NCBI GenBank assembly: GCA_021819205.1
Contig: JAKARV010000011.1
Coordinates: 14,189 to 65,201 of the forward strand
Origin: Actinomycetes bacterium
GTDB taxonomy: Bacteria; Actinomycetota; Acidimicrobiia; Acidimicrobiales; Acidimicrobiaceae
Direction: 5' to 3'
Length of the DNA: 51,013 bases
A program made the position numbers and the translations under genes. Shown here piece after piece: positions 17,312 through 26,540 of this stretch. The notes beneath the pieces are model-generated. The model made no database searches. It was given only the letters and a program-made list of their open reading frames with translations, and had not been told where the DNA came from. Each line of letters begins with the position of its first letter. Within the stretch, counting starts at the first letter, position 1.

Positions 17312-19119
17312 CACCCTCTCCTCTGCGCTACCTTCATGCTCCTCTTGGCAGTGACGACGCGGTGAACCGCGTTGACCAGCCCGACGTGCGAAAACGCCTG
17401 CGCGAAGTTACCAACCATCGTATGCCGCCTGGTATCAAACTCCTCCGAGTAGATGCCAACCCCGCTTGCAACTCCGATCAGCTTCCGCAAAAGCTCCTCG
17501 GCCTCGGCGATCCTCCCTTGCATCGCCAGATTCTCCACTAGCCAGAACGAACAAGGAAGGAAAACTCCCTCCGGCTCTCCGATCCCGTCCACCCCAGCCT
17601 CGGGTTGGTAGCGGAGGACAAAGCCATCCTGGGTCAAGTTCTTGGCGATCTGGTTTACCGTCGAGACCATGCGCGGATCGTTGGCATCGATAAAACCCAT
17701 GATCGGGGCGAGAAGCACAGCTGCGTCAAGCCGGTCAGAGTCGAGCGCCTGGGTAAAAGCACCCAGCTTCTCGTTGTAGCCCCGCTTCATCACGGTCTCG
17801 ACTATCTGATCCCGTGCCGCGCTCCACTCCTCCCTGGGTCCATCGGCCCCCAACAGGTCAAGCGAGCTTATCGACCGGTCGAGCGCCACCCAGGCCATCA
17901 CTTTGGAGTGGGTGAAGTGCTGCCGCTCTCCGCGGATCTCCCAGATCCCGTCGTCGGGCTCGTTCCAGACCGAAGCGACGTGGTCGGTCAGGTACTTCTG
18001 GATCTCCCACGCATTGCTGTCGTGGCGAATCCCCACCTTCAGCATCTGGTAGAGAACGTCGGTCACCTCCCCGTAGACGTCAAGCTGGAACTGCTCGGAG
18101 GCAGCGTTGCCGACCCGGACCGGCTTCGAATTGGCGTACCCCTCCAGCCAGTCCAGGGTGAGCTCGGGAATCCGACGCTCTCCGGCCACTCCGTAGAGAA
18201 TCTGCAGTTGGCTGGCGCTTCCCGCGACCGCCCGCAGGAGCCAGGAGCGCCATGCTCGCGCCTCGCGGCCGTGGCCGCGGTGGAGAAATGCGTAGAGGGC
18301 AAAGGTAGCGTCCCGGAGCCAGCAGTAGCGGTAGTCCCAATTCCTCGAGCCACCGACCTGTTCCGGAAGGGAGGTGGTCAAAGCCGCCACCATCCCTCCG
18401 GTTGGAGCATAAGTTAGCGCCTTGAGCGTCACCAGCGAGCGGCGAACGCAAGAGTCGTAGGGGCCGTAATCTTCGTGGGTGGCCGCCAGCCAGGTGCGCC
18501 AGAAGCGGCGAACCTGCGCCAACTCGCTGCTTGGTTCGATCGTCCGCGGGAGCGCCGAGACCGAATCATAGAAGGCAAGAACAAAGCTCCGCTGCTCGCC
18601 AGCGGCAATCGTGAAGTGTCCAACTGACGCCAGCCCGATCCCGTGAAGCTCGACGTCGCTCGTGAGAAAGGCCGCATTCGGGCCAGAAACGAATTCAATC
18701 CCGTCCTTGACCCTCCTCACCCAGGGTACGGTCAAGCCGTAGTCGAAGCGGAGGGTCAAATCGACCGACATCTCCACCTCTCCGGAGATTCCCTGCACGA
18801 TCCGGACAAGCCGGGCGTGATTCTCCCGGATCGGCATGAAGTCGACCAAGCGCACCTTGCCCGACTCGGTGGTAAAGGTGGTAGTGAGCACCAAGGTATC
18901 GGTTTCGTACGCCTGATAGGTGTCGACAACCTTCGCAACCGGAGCGATCCGGAAGCGCCCATTCTCCTCGTTGCCGATCAAGGCGGCAAAGCAGGCGTCG
19001 GAGTCGAAGCGCGGGATGCACAGCCAGTCGACCGACCCCTCGTCGGAGATCATCGCCGCCGTGTGCAGATCACCGATCATCCCATAGTGCTCGAGTCCAA
19101 CTACCACACAACCATCCAA
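17311..19119 (-). CDS. GH15-family glucosidase (glucoamylase or trehalase type)
   Basis: Cytoplasmic glycoside hydrolase of family 15, an (alpha/alpha)6 barrel with an N-terminal beta domain (about 1-230). The start 'YGMIGDLHTAAMISDEGSVDWLC' is the family's signature. Catalytic acids are likely Glu394 in 'GIWEIRG' and a Glu at about 559-560 in 'IYSEEFD'. Members cleave alpha-1,4-glucans or, in mycobacteria, trehalose; the sequence alone does not decide. No signal peptide is present, so the substrate is internal. It is coupled to zwf and the ROK kinase, which would channel freed glucose to the pentose phosphate pathway. The ATG at 19119 lacks a clear ribosome binding site; nearby GTG codons are possible. 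Confidence 0.9.
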   Translation of the reverse strand: MDGCVVVGLEHYGMIGDLHTAAMISDEGSVDWLCIPRFDSDACFAALIGNEENGRFRIAPVAKVVDTYQAYETDTLVLTTTFTTESGKVRLVDFMPIRENHARLVRIVQGISGEVEMSVDLTLRFDYGLTVPWVRRVKDGIEFVSGPNAAFLTSDVELHGIGLASVGHFTIAAGEQRSFVLAFYDSVSALPRTIEPSSELAQVRRFWRTWLAATHEDYGPYDSCVRRSLVTLKALTYAPTGGMVAALTTSLPEQVGGSRNWDYRYCWLRDATFALYAFLHRGHGREARAWRSWLLRAVAGSASQLQILYGVAGERRIPELTLDWLEGYANSKPVRVGNAASEQFQLDVYGEVTDVLYQMLKVGIRHDSNAWEIQKYLTDHVASVWNEPDDGIWEIRGERQHFTHSKVMAWVALDRSISSLDLLGADGPREEWSAARDQIVETVMKRGYNEKLGAFTQALDSDRLDAAVLLAPIMGFIDANDPRMVSTVNQIAKNLTQDGFVLRYQPEAGVDGIGEPEGVFLPCSFWLVENLAMQGRIAEAEELLRKLIGVASGVGIYSEEFDTRRHTMVGNFAQAFSHVGLVNAVHRVVTAKRSMKVAQRRG

Positions 19120-19203
19120 TCACACAACCCGGAACTCGGGCTAACCGCAGCTAGGCTGGAGACCCACAGATAGGGAACGACGAGATTACAACTTGAGGAT
19201 AGC

Positions 19204-20391
19204 ATGCAGGTCAGCTCTAGTCTCCGGGCCTACGCCAAATGGTCGGTCGCGGCGACTTCTTTCAGGCTCCCCCTATCTATCCTGCCGATCGCGATCGAGT
19301 ACACCATCGGTACCACCGGCGGCTTCCGGCTGGCTTCAACTATCATCGGGGCGTTCTCGGTAGGAGAGATCGGGGTGCTTCTCATCACCGGACACCAGGC
19401 CGGAAGGCGGCTGCTCCAGAGCCGGGGGCACCTGCTTTTCTGGGCCATTGCCGGGGTGGACGCGATGCTCGCGATCGCTTCGCTAGTACCGGCGATGCGG
19501 CTGCTCGCCATCGTCTTCGCACTGGCCGGCGGGCTCCTGATCGGTCTCGGGGCGGGCAGCCTGCGCCGAGCGCTCACGGCGATACTTCCGCGAGAAGACC
19601 TCGAACGCTACTTCTCCTGGGACGCGGTAGCCCTGGAGACGCTCTGGCTCTTCTCCCCCGCGATCGTCGCCCTCGCCGTAGCGCTTTCGCTCACCCCTTG
19701 GCTGCTGATCCTTCCCGCTTTGAGCGCGATCGCCACCCCGCTGCTGCTGCGGAGGCCGCCGGCCATCTACGGCGCGGAGGCCAAGCCGGTTAGGGGTGGA
19801 CGATGGCTGCTGGCGGCCAGCGCCGCCGAGGGGATCATCGAAGGCGGCTTCTTCGTTGCCATAGTCCCGATTGCGAGCGGCGTCCTCCATCTGGCGGTCT
19901 TCGGCAGCATAGCCCTCGCGCTGCTCTCGGCCGGGTCGATCGCGGGTGGTGCAATCTACGCAAAACTCGCCCGGCACTTGCGCATACAGACCCGGACTCG
20001 CATCCTGCTCATGCTCGCCGGTCTGGCAACTTCCTTGGCGGTGCTGGCCATCGCCGGGACTTCAATGCTTTCGCTGGGCGCGATCTCGCTCGCGCTTGGC
20101 ACCCTGATCGCGCCGGTCAACTCGGCGCGGGCCTACTCCACTTCGATGACCTTCCGGCAGCAGGACCACTCGAGCGCGTTCGCCCGGCTCTACGCCAGCT
20201 ACTCGGTCGGCGCGGTCTTCAGCTCCGCGGCCTACGCCGCTCTCTCGCCAATGCTGGGCGCGAGGGCGACTACCGGCCTCGATGCCGGGGTCGCCGGCAC
20301 CGTAATCATCGCGATCGGCACCCTCCCTTGGATCAGGCGCCACAACCCGGCAGCCATGCTCAGGGCCGCCTTCGCTCCCAGCCGGGTCTAG
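19204..20391 (+). CDS. MFS-type membrane transporter
   Basis: A 395-aa protein with about 10-12 hydrophobic segments across its length and a basic loop near the middle ('LLRRPPAIYGAEAKPVRGGRW'). It looks like a major facilitator family protein without a recognisable substrate signature. The ATG is preceded by a weak GAGG at 19193-19196, and a TAGGCT box near 19153 could drive it with a roughly 45-nt leader. It is convergent with the PfkB kinase gene, sharing the CTAG of the two stop codons. Confidence 0.75.
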   Translation: MQVSSSLRAYAKWSVAATSFRLPLSILPIAIEYTIGTTGGFRLASTIIGAFSVGEIGVLLITGHQAGRRLLQSRGHLLFWAIAGVDAMLAIASLVPAMRLLAIVFALAGGLLIGLGAGSLRRALTAILPREDLERYFSWDAVALETLWLFSPAIVALAVALSLTPWLLILPALSAIATPLLLRRPPAIYGAEAKPVRGGRWLLAASAAEGIIEGGFFVAIVPIASGVLHLAVFGSIALALLSAGSIAGGAIYAKLARHLRIQTRTRILLMLAGLATSLAVLAIAGTSMLSLGAISLALGTLIAPVNSARAYSTSMTFRQQDHSSAFARLYASYSVGAVFSSAAYAALSPMLGARATTGLDAGVAGTVIIAIGTLPWIRRHNPAAMLRAAFAPSRV

Positions 20392-21404
20392 TCGCGCTTG
20401 AGAGAGCGGGACGCCTCGGGAAAAAACTCGGAGACCAGCCTTTGAAGGTCGATTGCGGGGCGGGCTCCGGTGTGGCCAACGACCTCCACCGCGGCCAGCT
20501 GGCCCACGCTCAGCGAGGTGGCGAGGTCGAGGTCGCGGATCTGGCCGGCAAGAAACCCGGCGGCGAAAAGATCTCCAGCACCGGTGGTATCGCGGACCTC
20601 TCCCAGCGTCGGCGGCTCCTGGAAGATAACCCCTTCCCGATTGAAGGCGAACGCCCCTCGCGAACCCACGGTCAACGCGCCGGAGACCCCCCATTTGCGG
20701 AGGCTCTCGATCACCGACACCGCGTCTCCAAGGCCAGTCAGCGCGGCCCCCTCGTCGCCGTTGGCAAAGACGATGTCCACGTCGCTCGCGATCAGCTTTT
20801 CGAGCAGGCGGCGGTGGCGCTGGACCACCGTTGTGTCAGAGAGGGAGAGCGCCACCTTCACACCCATTCGGCGAATCTGCCGAATCGCTGCCGGCAACCC
20901 CTCGGCCAGCTGTTCGACATCGAAAAGATAGCTCTCCACGTAGAGAAGGCGTGCCGAAGTGAAGATGGTGGTGGGAAGGTCGTCCGGCGCAAGCTCGACA
21001 GACGCGCCCAAGTAGGTCATCATGGTCCGCTCCGCATCCGGCGTCACCAGCACCATGCACCTGCCGGTACCCTCGTTGAAACCGCGGTCGGGAGTGATGA
21101 CGGTAACCCCCGCCTCGCTAAGCGACTCGCCAAAAAAAGCGCCGGCCTCATCTTCGCCGAGCGCGGTCACCAGCGCGGAGTCGACTCCCAGACTTGCCAA
21201 GCCGACGAGCGTGTTGGCGCACGATCCGCCGCCGACCCTCGCCGGCGTGGTGGCTATTCCCGCCTCCAGCTCTTCGATAGCCTCCTGGTTGACCAGGGTC
21301 ATCGTTCCCCGCCGATACGGAATCCGGGAGAACTCCTCTTCCCCCATCTCCACCAGCATGTCCACTATCGCCGAACCAAATCCGACCACGTCAGCTCTAA
21401 ACAC
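20388..21404 (-). CDS. PfkB-family carbohydrate/nucleoside kinase, adenosine kinase-like
   Basis: Ribokinase-fold kinase. It has an N-terminal 'GFGSAIVDMLVE', the 'GGGSCANTLVGLASLG' substrate-lid motif and the C-terminal PfkB signature 'DTTGAGDLFAAGFL' with catalytic Asp278 and the anion hole GAG. 338 aa is normal. The overall pattern resembles adenosine kinase or related nucleoside/sugar kinases, but substrate cannot be fixed. The GTG start at 21404 has a TAGGCT box 8 nt upstream and no ribosome binding site, so the mRNA is probably leaderless. Divergent from the aminopeptidase gene. Confidence 0.9.
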   Translation of the reverse strand: MFRADVVGFGSAIVDMLVEMGEEEFSRIPYRRGTMTLVNQEAIEELEAGIATTPARVGGGSCANTLVGLASLGVDSALVTALGEDEAGAFFGESLSEAGVTVITPDRGFNEGTGRCMVLVTPDAERTMMTYLGASVELAPDDLPTTIFTSARLLYVESYLFDVEQLAEGLPAAIRQIRRMGVKVALSLSDTTVVQRHRRLLEKLIASDVDIVFANGDEGAALTGLGDAVSVIESLRKWGVSGALTVGSRGAFAFNREGVIFQEPPTLGEVRDTTGAGDLFAAGFLAGQIRDLDLATSLSVGQLAAVEVVGHTGARPAIDLQRLVSEFFPEASRSLKRD

Positions 21405-21412
21405 GATAGGAG

Positions 21413-21418
21413 AGCCTA
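21413..21418 (-). promoter_or_regulatory. Putative leaderless -10 box TAGGCT for the PfkB kinase
   Basis: Minus-strand TAGGCT ends 8 nt before the GTG start at 21404. It is identical to the box in front of ychF and the small membrane protein gene. Confidence 0.55.
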
Positions 21419-21483
21419 AGCGCCGCGCGGCAACCGGGGCCTCGCGACCCCGGTAATGCCGAGAAACTTGCGCTAACCCCGGC

Positions 21484-21489
21484 TAGCGT
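21484..21489 (+). promoter_or_regulatory. Putative leaderless -10 box TAGCGT for the M1 aminopeptidase
   Basis: TAGCGT ends 7 nt before the GTG start at 21497. It is divergent from the PfkB box about 70 bp away. Confidence 0.45.
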
Positions 21490-21496
21490 AGGTGAA

Positions 21497-24049
21497 GTGA
21501 GAGATGATAACCCATTCAGGCTAACTCCCAGCATCCGCCCCATCGCCTACCGCTTGAAGTTGCGGATCGACCCCGACCGCGATGAGTTTGAAGGTGAGGT
21601 CTCGATCTCGATCGAGGTGGACGAGCCCGCTCGCGCGATCGAGCTAAACCTGGTCGACCTTACCGTGCGCTCCGCGGTGGCAAAGACCCGGGGCGAGGAG
21701 ACGCCGCTCGCCGTTAGCTACCGGCCGGAGAACGAGATCGTACTTCTCGAACACCCAGTCGGCATCCCCGCCGGGCAGGGATCCACCCTCGAGATCTCCT
21801 TCGTCGGCAAATTTCGCTCCGATCTCTCCGGCCTCTACCGCTCGGTCTACACCACCAAGACCGGCGAGCAGCGAAACCTTGCCACCACCCAGTTCGAGTC
21901 GACCGGGGCGAGAAAGGCTTTCCCGTGCTTCGACGAACCCGAGATGAAAGCAACCTTTCAAGTCACGCTCGAGGTGCCATCGGGGGCCTCCGCGATCTCC
22001 AACTACCCACAGGTCTCCCGGCAGTCGATCGCGAACACCGGCTACGACGCGGTGGCCTTTAGCGAGACGATGCGGATCTCGTCCTACCTCCTCGCCTTCA
22101 TCGTCGGCGATCTGGTGATTGGCGAGACCGTCTCCGAGCGTGGTGTCCCCATCCGGGTGATCCACGTCCCCGGCAAGGAGGGCCTGGATGCCTTCGCCCT
22201 CGATGTCGCCGGCCACGCCGTCCGCTACTTTGAAGACTTCTTCGACATTGCCTTCCCGGCCCCCAAACTCGACCTCATCGCCATTCCCGACTTTGCCTTC
22301 GGAGCCATGGAGAACTTGGGTGCGGTCACCTTCCGGGAGACGGCGCTGCTCATCGACCCTGACTCCGCGTCCCAGCCGGAGTTGGAGCGGGTGTGCGATG
22401 TGGTCTGTCACGAGATCGCCCACATGTGGTTCGGCGATCTCGTGACCATGAAGTGGTGGAACGGCATCTGGCTCAACGAGGCCTTCGCCACCTTCATGGA
22501 GGTGAACGCCTCCGACGCCTACCGCCCGGAGTGGAGGAAGTGGGACACCTTCGGCATCGCCCGGCTTACCGCGCTCGGGATCGACTCCCTCCCGTCCACT
22601 AGGCCGATCGAGTTTCCGGTCATCTCGCCTCGCGATGCCGAGGGGATGTTCGACCCGCTCACCTACGAGAAGGGTGGCGGTATCCTCAAGATGGTAGAGC
22701 AGTTCCTTGGCGAGGAGACCTTCCGGAAGGGAGTCAAGGCCTACCTTCTCGCCCACTCCTACGGGAACGCGGAGACCACCGACCTCTTCGACGCGCTGGC
22801 CCAGGCCAGCGGGCAGCCGGTCTCCGAGATGATGCAGACCTGGATCAACCAGGGCGGCCACCCGCTCGTCTCTGTGGACCCGCTCCCCGATGGCGTGCGC
22901 CTTGCCCAGGCACCCTTCCGGCTGCTCGGAGAGGAGAGCGATCCTTTGGGCGAGATCGGGCGCGCGTGGCATATCCCATTGATGGCGCGTACGCTCAATG
23001 GGGAGGAGCAGCAAGCGCTGATGACCCAGAGCGAGCATGCGCTGAAGCTGGGCCCGGCGCCAGTCGTGGTGAACGCCCACGGATGGGGAATCTACCGGAC
23101 CCGATACAGCCAACAGCTGCTGGTTCAGATAGCCGATAATCTCGCTGCGCTCGAGACCCTGGAGCGGTTCAACCTCTTCGCCGACACCTGGGCGATGGTC
23201 ATCGCCGGGCAAGCGCCACTCTCCGCTGCCATCGAACTCTTCAAGCGCGCCTCCAACGAACGCGACCCCAACATCTTGCAGGTTGTCGCAACCGGCCTTC
23301 GCGTTCTCAACCGGGTGGCCGACCGGGGTGAGGCCGATCTGGTGAAGGAGCTTGCCAGGGCGGTTTTCCGTCCGATCCTCGATGCCTTCGGGATCGAGCC
23401 CGGAACCGGCGAGAACCCCCAGGAGCGGGTAGCCCGGTCGATAGCCTTCGAAACCCTGGGAACGCTGGTGCTCGATAGCGAGGTGATCGAGGCCGCCAGC
23501 GAGTGGTTCCGCGAGGAGATCAGCGGTGTCGGCGGCCCGTCGGGCGACCTCGCCCAGGCGGTACTGGCGACGGTTGCAAAACGCGGTGACGAAGCCGACT
23601 TCGCCTTCATTCTCGACCGCTTCCGGCATCCGAAGAATCCCCAGGACGAGAGGCGCCACCTCTTCGCACTGGCCGGCTTCGAACAGCACAGCCTGGCCAG
23701 CAGGTTACTCTCCATGTGCCTAACCGAGATCCGTACCCAAGACGCGCCATTCGTCATCGGCCGCGTCCTCGCCAACCCCGCCGCCCAAGAAATAGCGCTC
23801 GACTTCATCTTCAAGCACTACGACGAACTGCTCTCGCGGCTCCCCGGCAACACGCTTGAGTACATGCTCGAGGCACTCTCCCTCTTCATAGGTCCCGATT
23901 CCTACCTGCGCGCCCCGCAGATCTTTGACTTCTTCAAGAACCACAAGCTCCCACGCGGCGAGCGCGGACTGCAGCAGACGCTGGATCGGCTCACCGTCAA
24001 TTTACGCTTCCGGGCTAACGTTGCCGGCTCGTTCGCATCCTACCTGTAA
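21497..24049 (+). CDS. pepN: M1-family zinc aminopeptidase (aminopeptidase N)
   Basis: Cytoplasmic metallopeptidase that removes N-terminal residues from peptides. The exopeptidase motif G269-A-M-E-N and the zinc site H305-E-I-A-H with Glu328 ('NEAFATF') are intact. An N-terminal beta domain spans about 10-200, and the C-terminal ERAP1-like helical domain covers about 520-850. 850 aa is normal for actinobacterial PepN. The GTG start follows a TAGCGT box by 7 nt; no separate ribosome binding site is seen. Its last 35 bases overlap the convergent small membrane protein gene. Confidence 0.95.
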   Translation: MRDDNPFRLTPSIRPIAYRLKLRIDPDRDEFEGEVSISIEVDEPARAIELNLVDLTVRSAVAKTRGEETPLAVSYRPENEIVLLEHPVGIPAGQGSTLEISFVGKFRSDLSGLYRSVYTTKTGEQRNLATTQFESTGARKAFPCFDEPEMKATFQVTLEVPSGASAISNYPQVSRQSIANTGYDAVAFSETMRISSYLLAFIVGDLVIGETVSERGVPIRVIHVPGKEGLDAFALDVAGHAVRYFEDFFDIAFPAPKLDLIAIPDFAFGAMENLGAVTFRETALLIDPDSASQPELERVCDVVCHEIAHMWFGDLVTMKWWNGIWLNEAFATFMEVNASDAYRPEWRKWDTFGIARLTALGIDSLPSTRPIEFPVISPRDAEGMFDPLTYEKGGGILKMVEQFLGEETFRKGVKAYLLAHSYGNAETTDLFDALAQASGQPVSEMMQTWINQGGHPLVSVDPLPDGVRLAQAPFRLLGEESDPLGEIGRAWHIPLMARTLNGEEQQALMTQSEHALKLGPAPVVVNAHGWGIYRTRYSQQLLVQIADNLAALETLERFNLFADTWAMVIAGQAPLSAAIELFKRASNERDPNILQVVATGLRVLNRVADRGEADLVKELARAVFRPILDAFGIEPGTGENPQERVARSIAFETLGTLVLDSEVIEAASEWFREEISGVGGPSGDLAQAVLATVAKRGDEADFAFILDRFRHPKNPQDERRHLFALAGFEQHSLASRLLSMCLTEIRTQDAPFVIGRVLANPAAQEIALDFIFKHYDELLSRLPGNTLEYMLEALSLFIGPDSYLRAPQIFDFFKNHKLPRGERGLQQTLDRLTVNLRFRANVAGSFASYL

Positions 24050-24224
24050 CGGGACGGAAGCCAGGGAGGAGGCACTGGCGGCGGCGAAATGCGTAGACGG
24101 CAGCCGCCACTACCACTGCCGCAGCGACCACCGCCGACCCGCTAATGGCGGCGGCAAGCACCGTAAGCACAAGGGCGGCGATGGCTACCGCCCCTACCCG
24201 CCAGCGCATCCGGTTATCGTTCAT
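24015..24224 (-). CDS. Small two-helix membrane protein (69 aa)
   Basis: A short protein with two adjacent hydrophobic segments (about residues 10-28 and 30-46) separated by 'SGS', and a basic C-terminus rich in Arg. Function unknown. The ATG at 24224 is chosen over the longer frame because TAGGCT lies 8 nt upstream, as for other leaderless genes. Its start codon shares a CATG with the ATG of the divergent methyltransferase gene, so the two 5' ends meet. Its 3' end overlaps pepN by 35 bp. Confidence 0.6.
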   Translation of the reverse strand: MNDNRMRWRVGAVAIAALVLTVLAAAISGSAVVAAAVVVAAAVYAFRRRQCLLPGFRPVTGRMRTSRQR

Positions 24225-24870
24225 GCCCACAGAGCCTAACCGCTCGCTCGAAGCGATGCTGGAGCTGGCGCTTGCCACGCCTGGATACTTCGAACGCCAA
24301 GAGCTTGTCGAGTTGGCGCGCGTCGCGACAGCCGCTCTCAGAAATGCCGGGCCCCTGGTAGAACTCGGCAGCTACTGCGGCCGGTCGACGGTAGTGCTGG
24401 CGGCCATAGTCGCCCGGGCCTCGCGGCAGCTAATCTCCATCGACCATCACCTCGGGTCGGAAGAGATGCTCCCGCCATTCCCCTACTTCGATCCAGCCCT
24501 GGTGGATCCCTACTCGGGCCGCTTCGACTCGCTGGGAACGCTGGTGGAGACGCTGGACCTCGCCGGCCTTCGCTCCAGCGTCACCCTGCTCGTTGCCAAC
24601 AACCGCCAAGCGGACGCGATGCTGCGTGCCCCGGCCGCTTTTGTCCTCATCGACGGCGGGCACGACCAGATCTCTCCGTGGTGGGACCTGAAAATCGCGC
24701 TCCGCCTCCTCCCCAAGGGGGGCTTGCTCGCCCTCCACGACGTCTTCGAAAATCCAAGCGACGGGGGAAGGCCGCCATTCTGGGTAATGGAAGCGGCTCT
24801 TCACCTCGGTTTTGCGCCCTTTGCCCGGCTGCGATCCCTGGCTACGCTTGTCCGCAACTCCGATCCCTAG
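24223..24870 (+). CDS. Class I SAM-dependent methyltransferase (Methyltransf_24 type)
   Basis: Predicted small-molecule or sugar O-methyltransferase. Motif I is 'LVELGSYCGRSTVVLA', followed by 'LISIDHHLGSEE'. 'FVLIDGGHD' and 'GGLLALHDVFENPSDGG' follow in the order typical of the family. The ATG at 24223 gives 215 aa, but upstream in-frame ATGs at 24145 and 24181 are possible. It is convergent with, and 9 bp from, the toroid protein gene of the glycosyltransferase cluster, so a shared pathway is likely. The substrate is unknown. Confidence 0.82.
   Translation: MPTEPNRSLEAMLELALATPGYFERQELVELARVATAALRNAGPLVELGSYCGRSTVVLAAIVARASRQLISIDHHLGSEEMLPPFPYFDPALVDPYSGRFDSLGTLVETLDLAGLRSSVTLLVANNRQADAMLRAPAAFVLIDGGHDQISPWWDLKIALRLLPKGGLLALHDVFENPSDGGRPPFWVMEAALHLGFAPFARLRSLATLVRNSDP
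24233..24238 (-). promoter_or_regulatory. Putative leaderless -10 box TAGGCT for the small membrane protein
   Basis: Minus-strand TAGGCT ends 8 nt before the ATG at 24224. It lies inside the first codons of the divergent methyltransferase gene. Confidence 0.5.
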
Positions 24871-24879
24871 CCGCCAGCT

Positions 24880-25887
24880 TCAATCACCGGCGAGGTCTCC
24901 AAGTGCGATCAACGCCTCCACGAAGCCCACTCTTCGCCGAAGCGATACCATTCGGTTGGCGATCACCACCGCGGCCGCCGAGTAGGTCGAGCACTCGCCC
25001 GGAGGGAACGAGGCGAGGCTGGGAAGGACCCGGCCGGTCAGGTAGGAACCGTCGCCGCGGCGGAGCGCCTCGATCCCATTGAGCAACATCTCTGCGGTAT
25101 CGTGCTCACCGGCATGAACGAAGGCCATGGCCGCCTCGGCGGTCTCCGCGGCGGTTACCCACTCCGAACTCGAGAGCGCCCGAATTCCGTGCCCGTCAAC
25201 CAGATGGCGCTCCTTCAGCCCTAGGAGCATCGCGCGCGCCTCCTCCCCGGAGACCGCACCGGCCAGCACCGGATAGTAGGAGTCCATAGCCCACTCGGTC
25301 TTGTCAAGAAACCGTTCGGGGGTGTCGGCAATCAAGGAGACAAGTGCCTCTCTCGCCTCTTTGATCTGTCCTCGGCTCCTACCCAACAGTTCATCGAGGG
25401 CCTCGATCGCATCAAAGGCGATCACCATCGCGCTGGAGCCAGCTTTCAGCGATCCAACAAGCGGCTTTCGGTCCGGATCCACTGCCCACGGAAATCCGCC
25501 ATCTTCACGCTGGTAGCCAAGCACGAAGCCGGTGGTTATGTCGAACCACTCCATGTGCGCTCGGACCGCCGATACGTCCCCGGCAAAGAGCAGATGCGCG
25601 AGAATCCCCACCGCCGGATACAGGCAGCAGTTGAGATCGATCCGCGGCTCCTTTATCCCGTTGGCCAAAAAGTACTGGCAAAAGGAACCGTCGCTATTCA
25701 CTGCGGATGCAAGCCAGGAGAGCCCGGCTGCGGCCTCTCTTTCGAACCCGCCGGCGGCGAGGGCGATCACCGCCTCGGTATGGTTCCACGGATCCCCGTG
25801 GTGTCCGGGAGCCCACGGAATCATCCCCGAGGGGAGCTGGGCGGCAACAATCGAGCGCAGGGTAGCTCCCTCGTCTAATCGCCTCAC
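24880..25887 (-). CDS. Prenyltransferase/squalene-cyclase-like alpha/alpha-toroid protein
   Basis: A 335-aa protein of repeated helical pairs with 'QREDGGFPWAVD', 'NSDGSFCQYF', 'RGDGSYLTG' blocks, the DG-x-F/Y-type repeats of the alpha/alpha toroid fold shared by terpene cyclases and prenyltransferase beta subunits. No signal peptide is evident and no DxDD-type cyclase acid motif is clear, so enzymatic prenyl transfer is not established. The GTG start overlaps the upstream methyltransferase stop (GTGA). Last gene of a GT4 - methyltransferase - toroid operon. Function unknown; a role in surface-glycan or lipid modification is inferred from context. Confidence 0.7.
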   Translation of the reverse strand: MRRLDEGATLRSIVAAQLPSGMIPWAPGHHGDPWNHTEAVIALAAGGFEREAAAGLSWLASAVNSDGSFCQYFLANGIKEPRIDLNCCLYPAVGILAHLLFAGDVSAVRAHMEWFDITTGFVLGYQREDGGFPWAVDPDRKPLVGSLKAGSSAMVIAFDAIEALDELLGRSRGQIKEAREALVSLIADTPERFLDKTEWAMDSYYPVLAGAVSGEEARAMLLGLKERHLVDGHGIRALSSSEWVTAAETAEAAMAFVHAGEHDTAEMLLNGIEALRRGDGSYLTGRVLPSLASFPPGECSTYSAAAVVIANRMVSLRRRVGFVEALIALGDLAGD

Positions 25888-26540
25888 GGGCTATCCCTTC
25901 TAGCGTAGATCGCCAAGCTCTTCCCGATCAGTGGGTTTAGCCACCGATCTGCCCGGCTCCAGCCCGGCCTCGCCCCGCCGATCTCGGCGATAAGGTGGGA
26001 CTCGTACCGTCGTACCAGAGCGGAATTCTTGGAGGCTTCGATCCCAAGCAGGCACTTCAGCCACCAGTACGGGGTGTGAATGGAGTGGCTGCGATGAAAT
26101 TTGTACGCCACCATCTTGCTACCGCCGAGCATGCGCCGAAGCCGCGCTTTGCTATAGATCCGGATGTGGCCGCCGGGAACCGAGTGGTACTCGAGGGAGA
26201 GCAACCAGTTGACCGCTTCGGGGAGGAAGCTCGGAACCGAGATCGCCAAAGTCCCCGTGCTCCGGAGCACGCGCACCGACTCCGCAAGCATCCGCGCCGG
26301 TTCGCAAACGTGCTCCAGCACTTCGGAGATGATTACCACGTCGAAGACGCCGGCACGAAAAGGGAGGAGATGGGCGTCGGCGACCACTCCCGCCCCATCC
26401 GGTGACGGCGCGATGTCGGTCGCGACGACCGTCGCCCCAAGGGTTCCAAAGGCACGGACGTGCCGTCCACCCCCCGAACCAACGTCGAGGACGAGCGCGC
26501 CGTCGATGGTGCCGAAGAGCTCTGGGCGAAAGGTATTCAC
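25884..26540 (-). CDS. Class I SAM-dependent methyltransferase (Methyltransf_11 type)
   Basis: A 218-aa enzyme with motif I 'VLDVGSGGGRHVRAF', an acidic loop 'VATDIAPSP', and 'FDVVIISEVLEHV' followed by 'LRSTGTLAISVPSF', typical of small-molecule methyltransferases. The C-terminal 'EYHSVPGGHIRIYSKARLRR' fits enzymes acting on glycan or lipid intermediates. The GTG start overlaps the glycosyltransferase stop (GTGA), and its own stop overlaps the toroid gene. The substrate is unknown. Confidence 0.85.
   Translation of the reverse strand: MNTFRPELFGTIDGALVLDVGSGGGRHVRAFGTLGATVVATDIAPSPDGAGVVADAHLLPFRAGVFDVVIISEVLEHVCEPARMLAESVRVLRSTGTLAISVPSFLPEAVNWLLSLEYHSVPGGHIRIYSKARLRRMLGGSKMVAYKFHRSHSIHTPYWWLKCLLGIEASKNSALVRRYESHLIAEIGGARPGWSRADRWLNPLIGKSLAIYARRDSP

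Noticed and set aside
21644-23689. 681-codon minus-strand frame inside the aminopeptidase gene
   Set aside because: It is a shadow frame of a GC-rich gene; pepN carries intact GAMEN and HExxH motifs in the plus strand.
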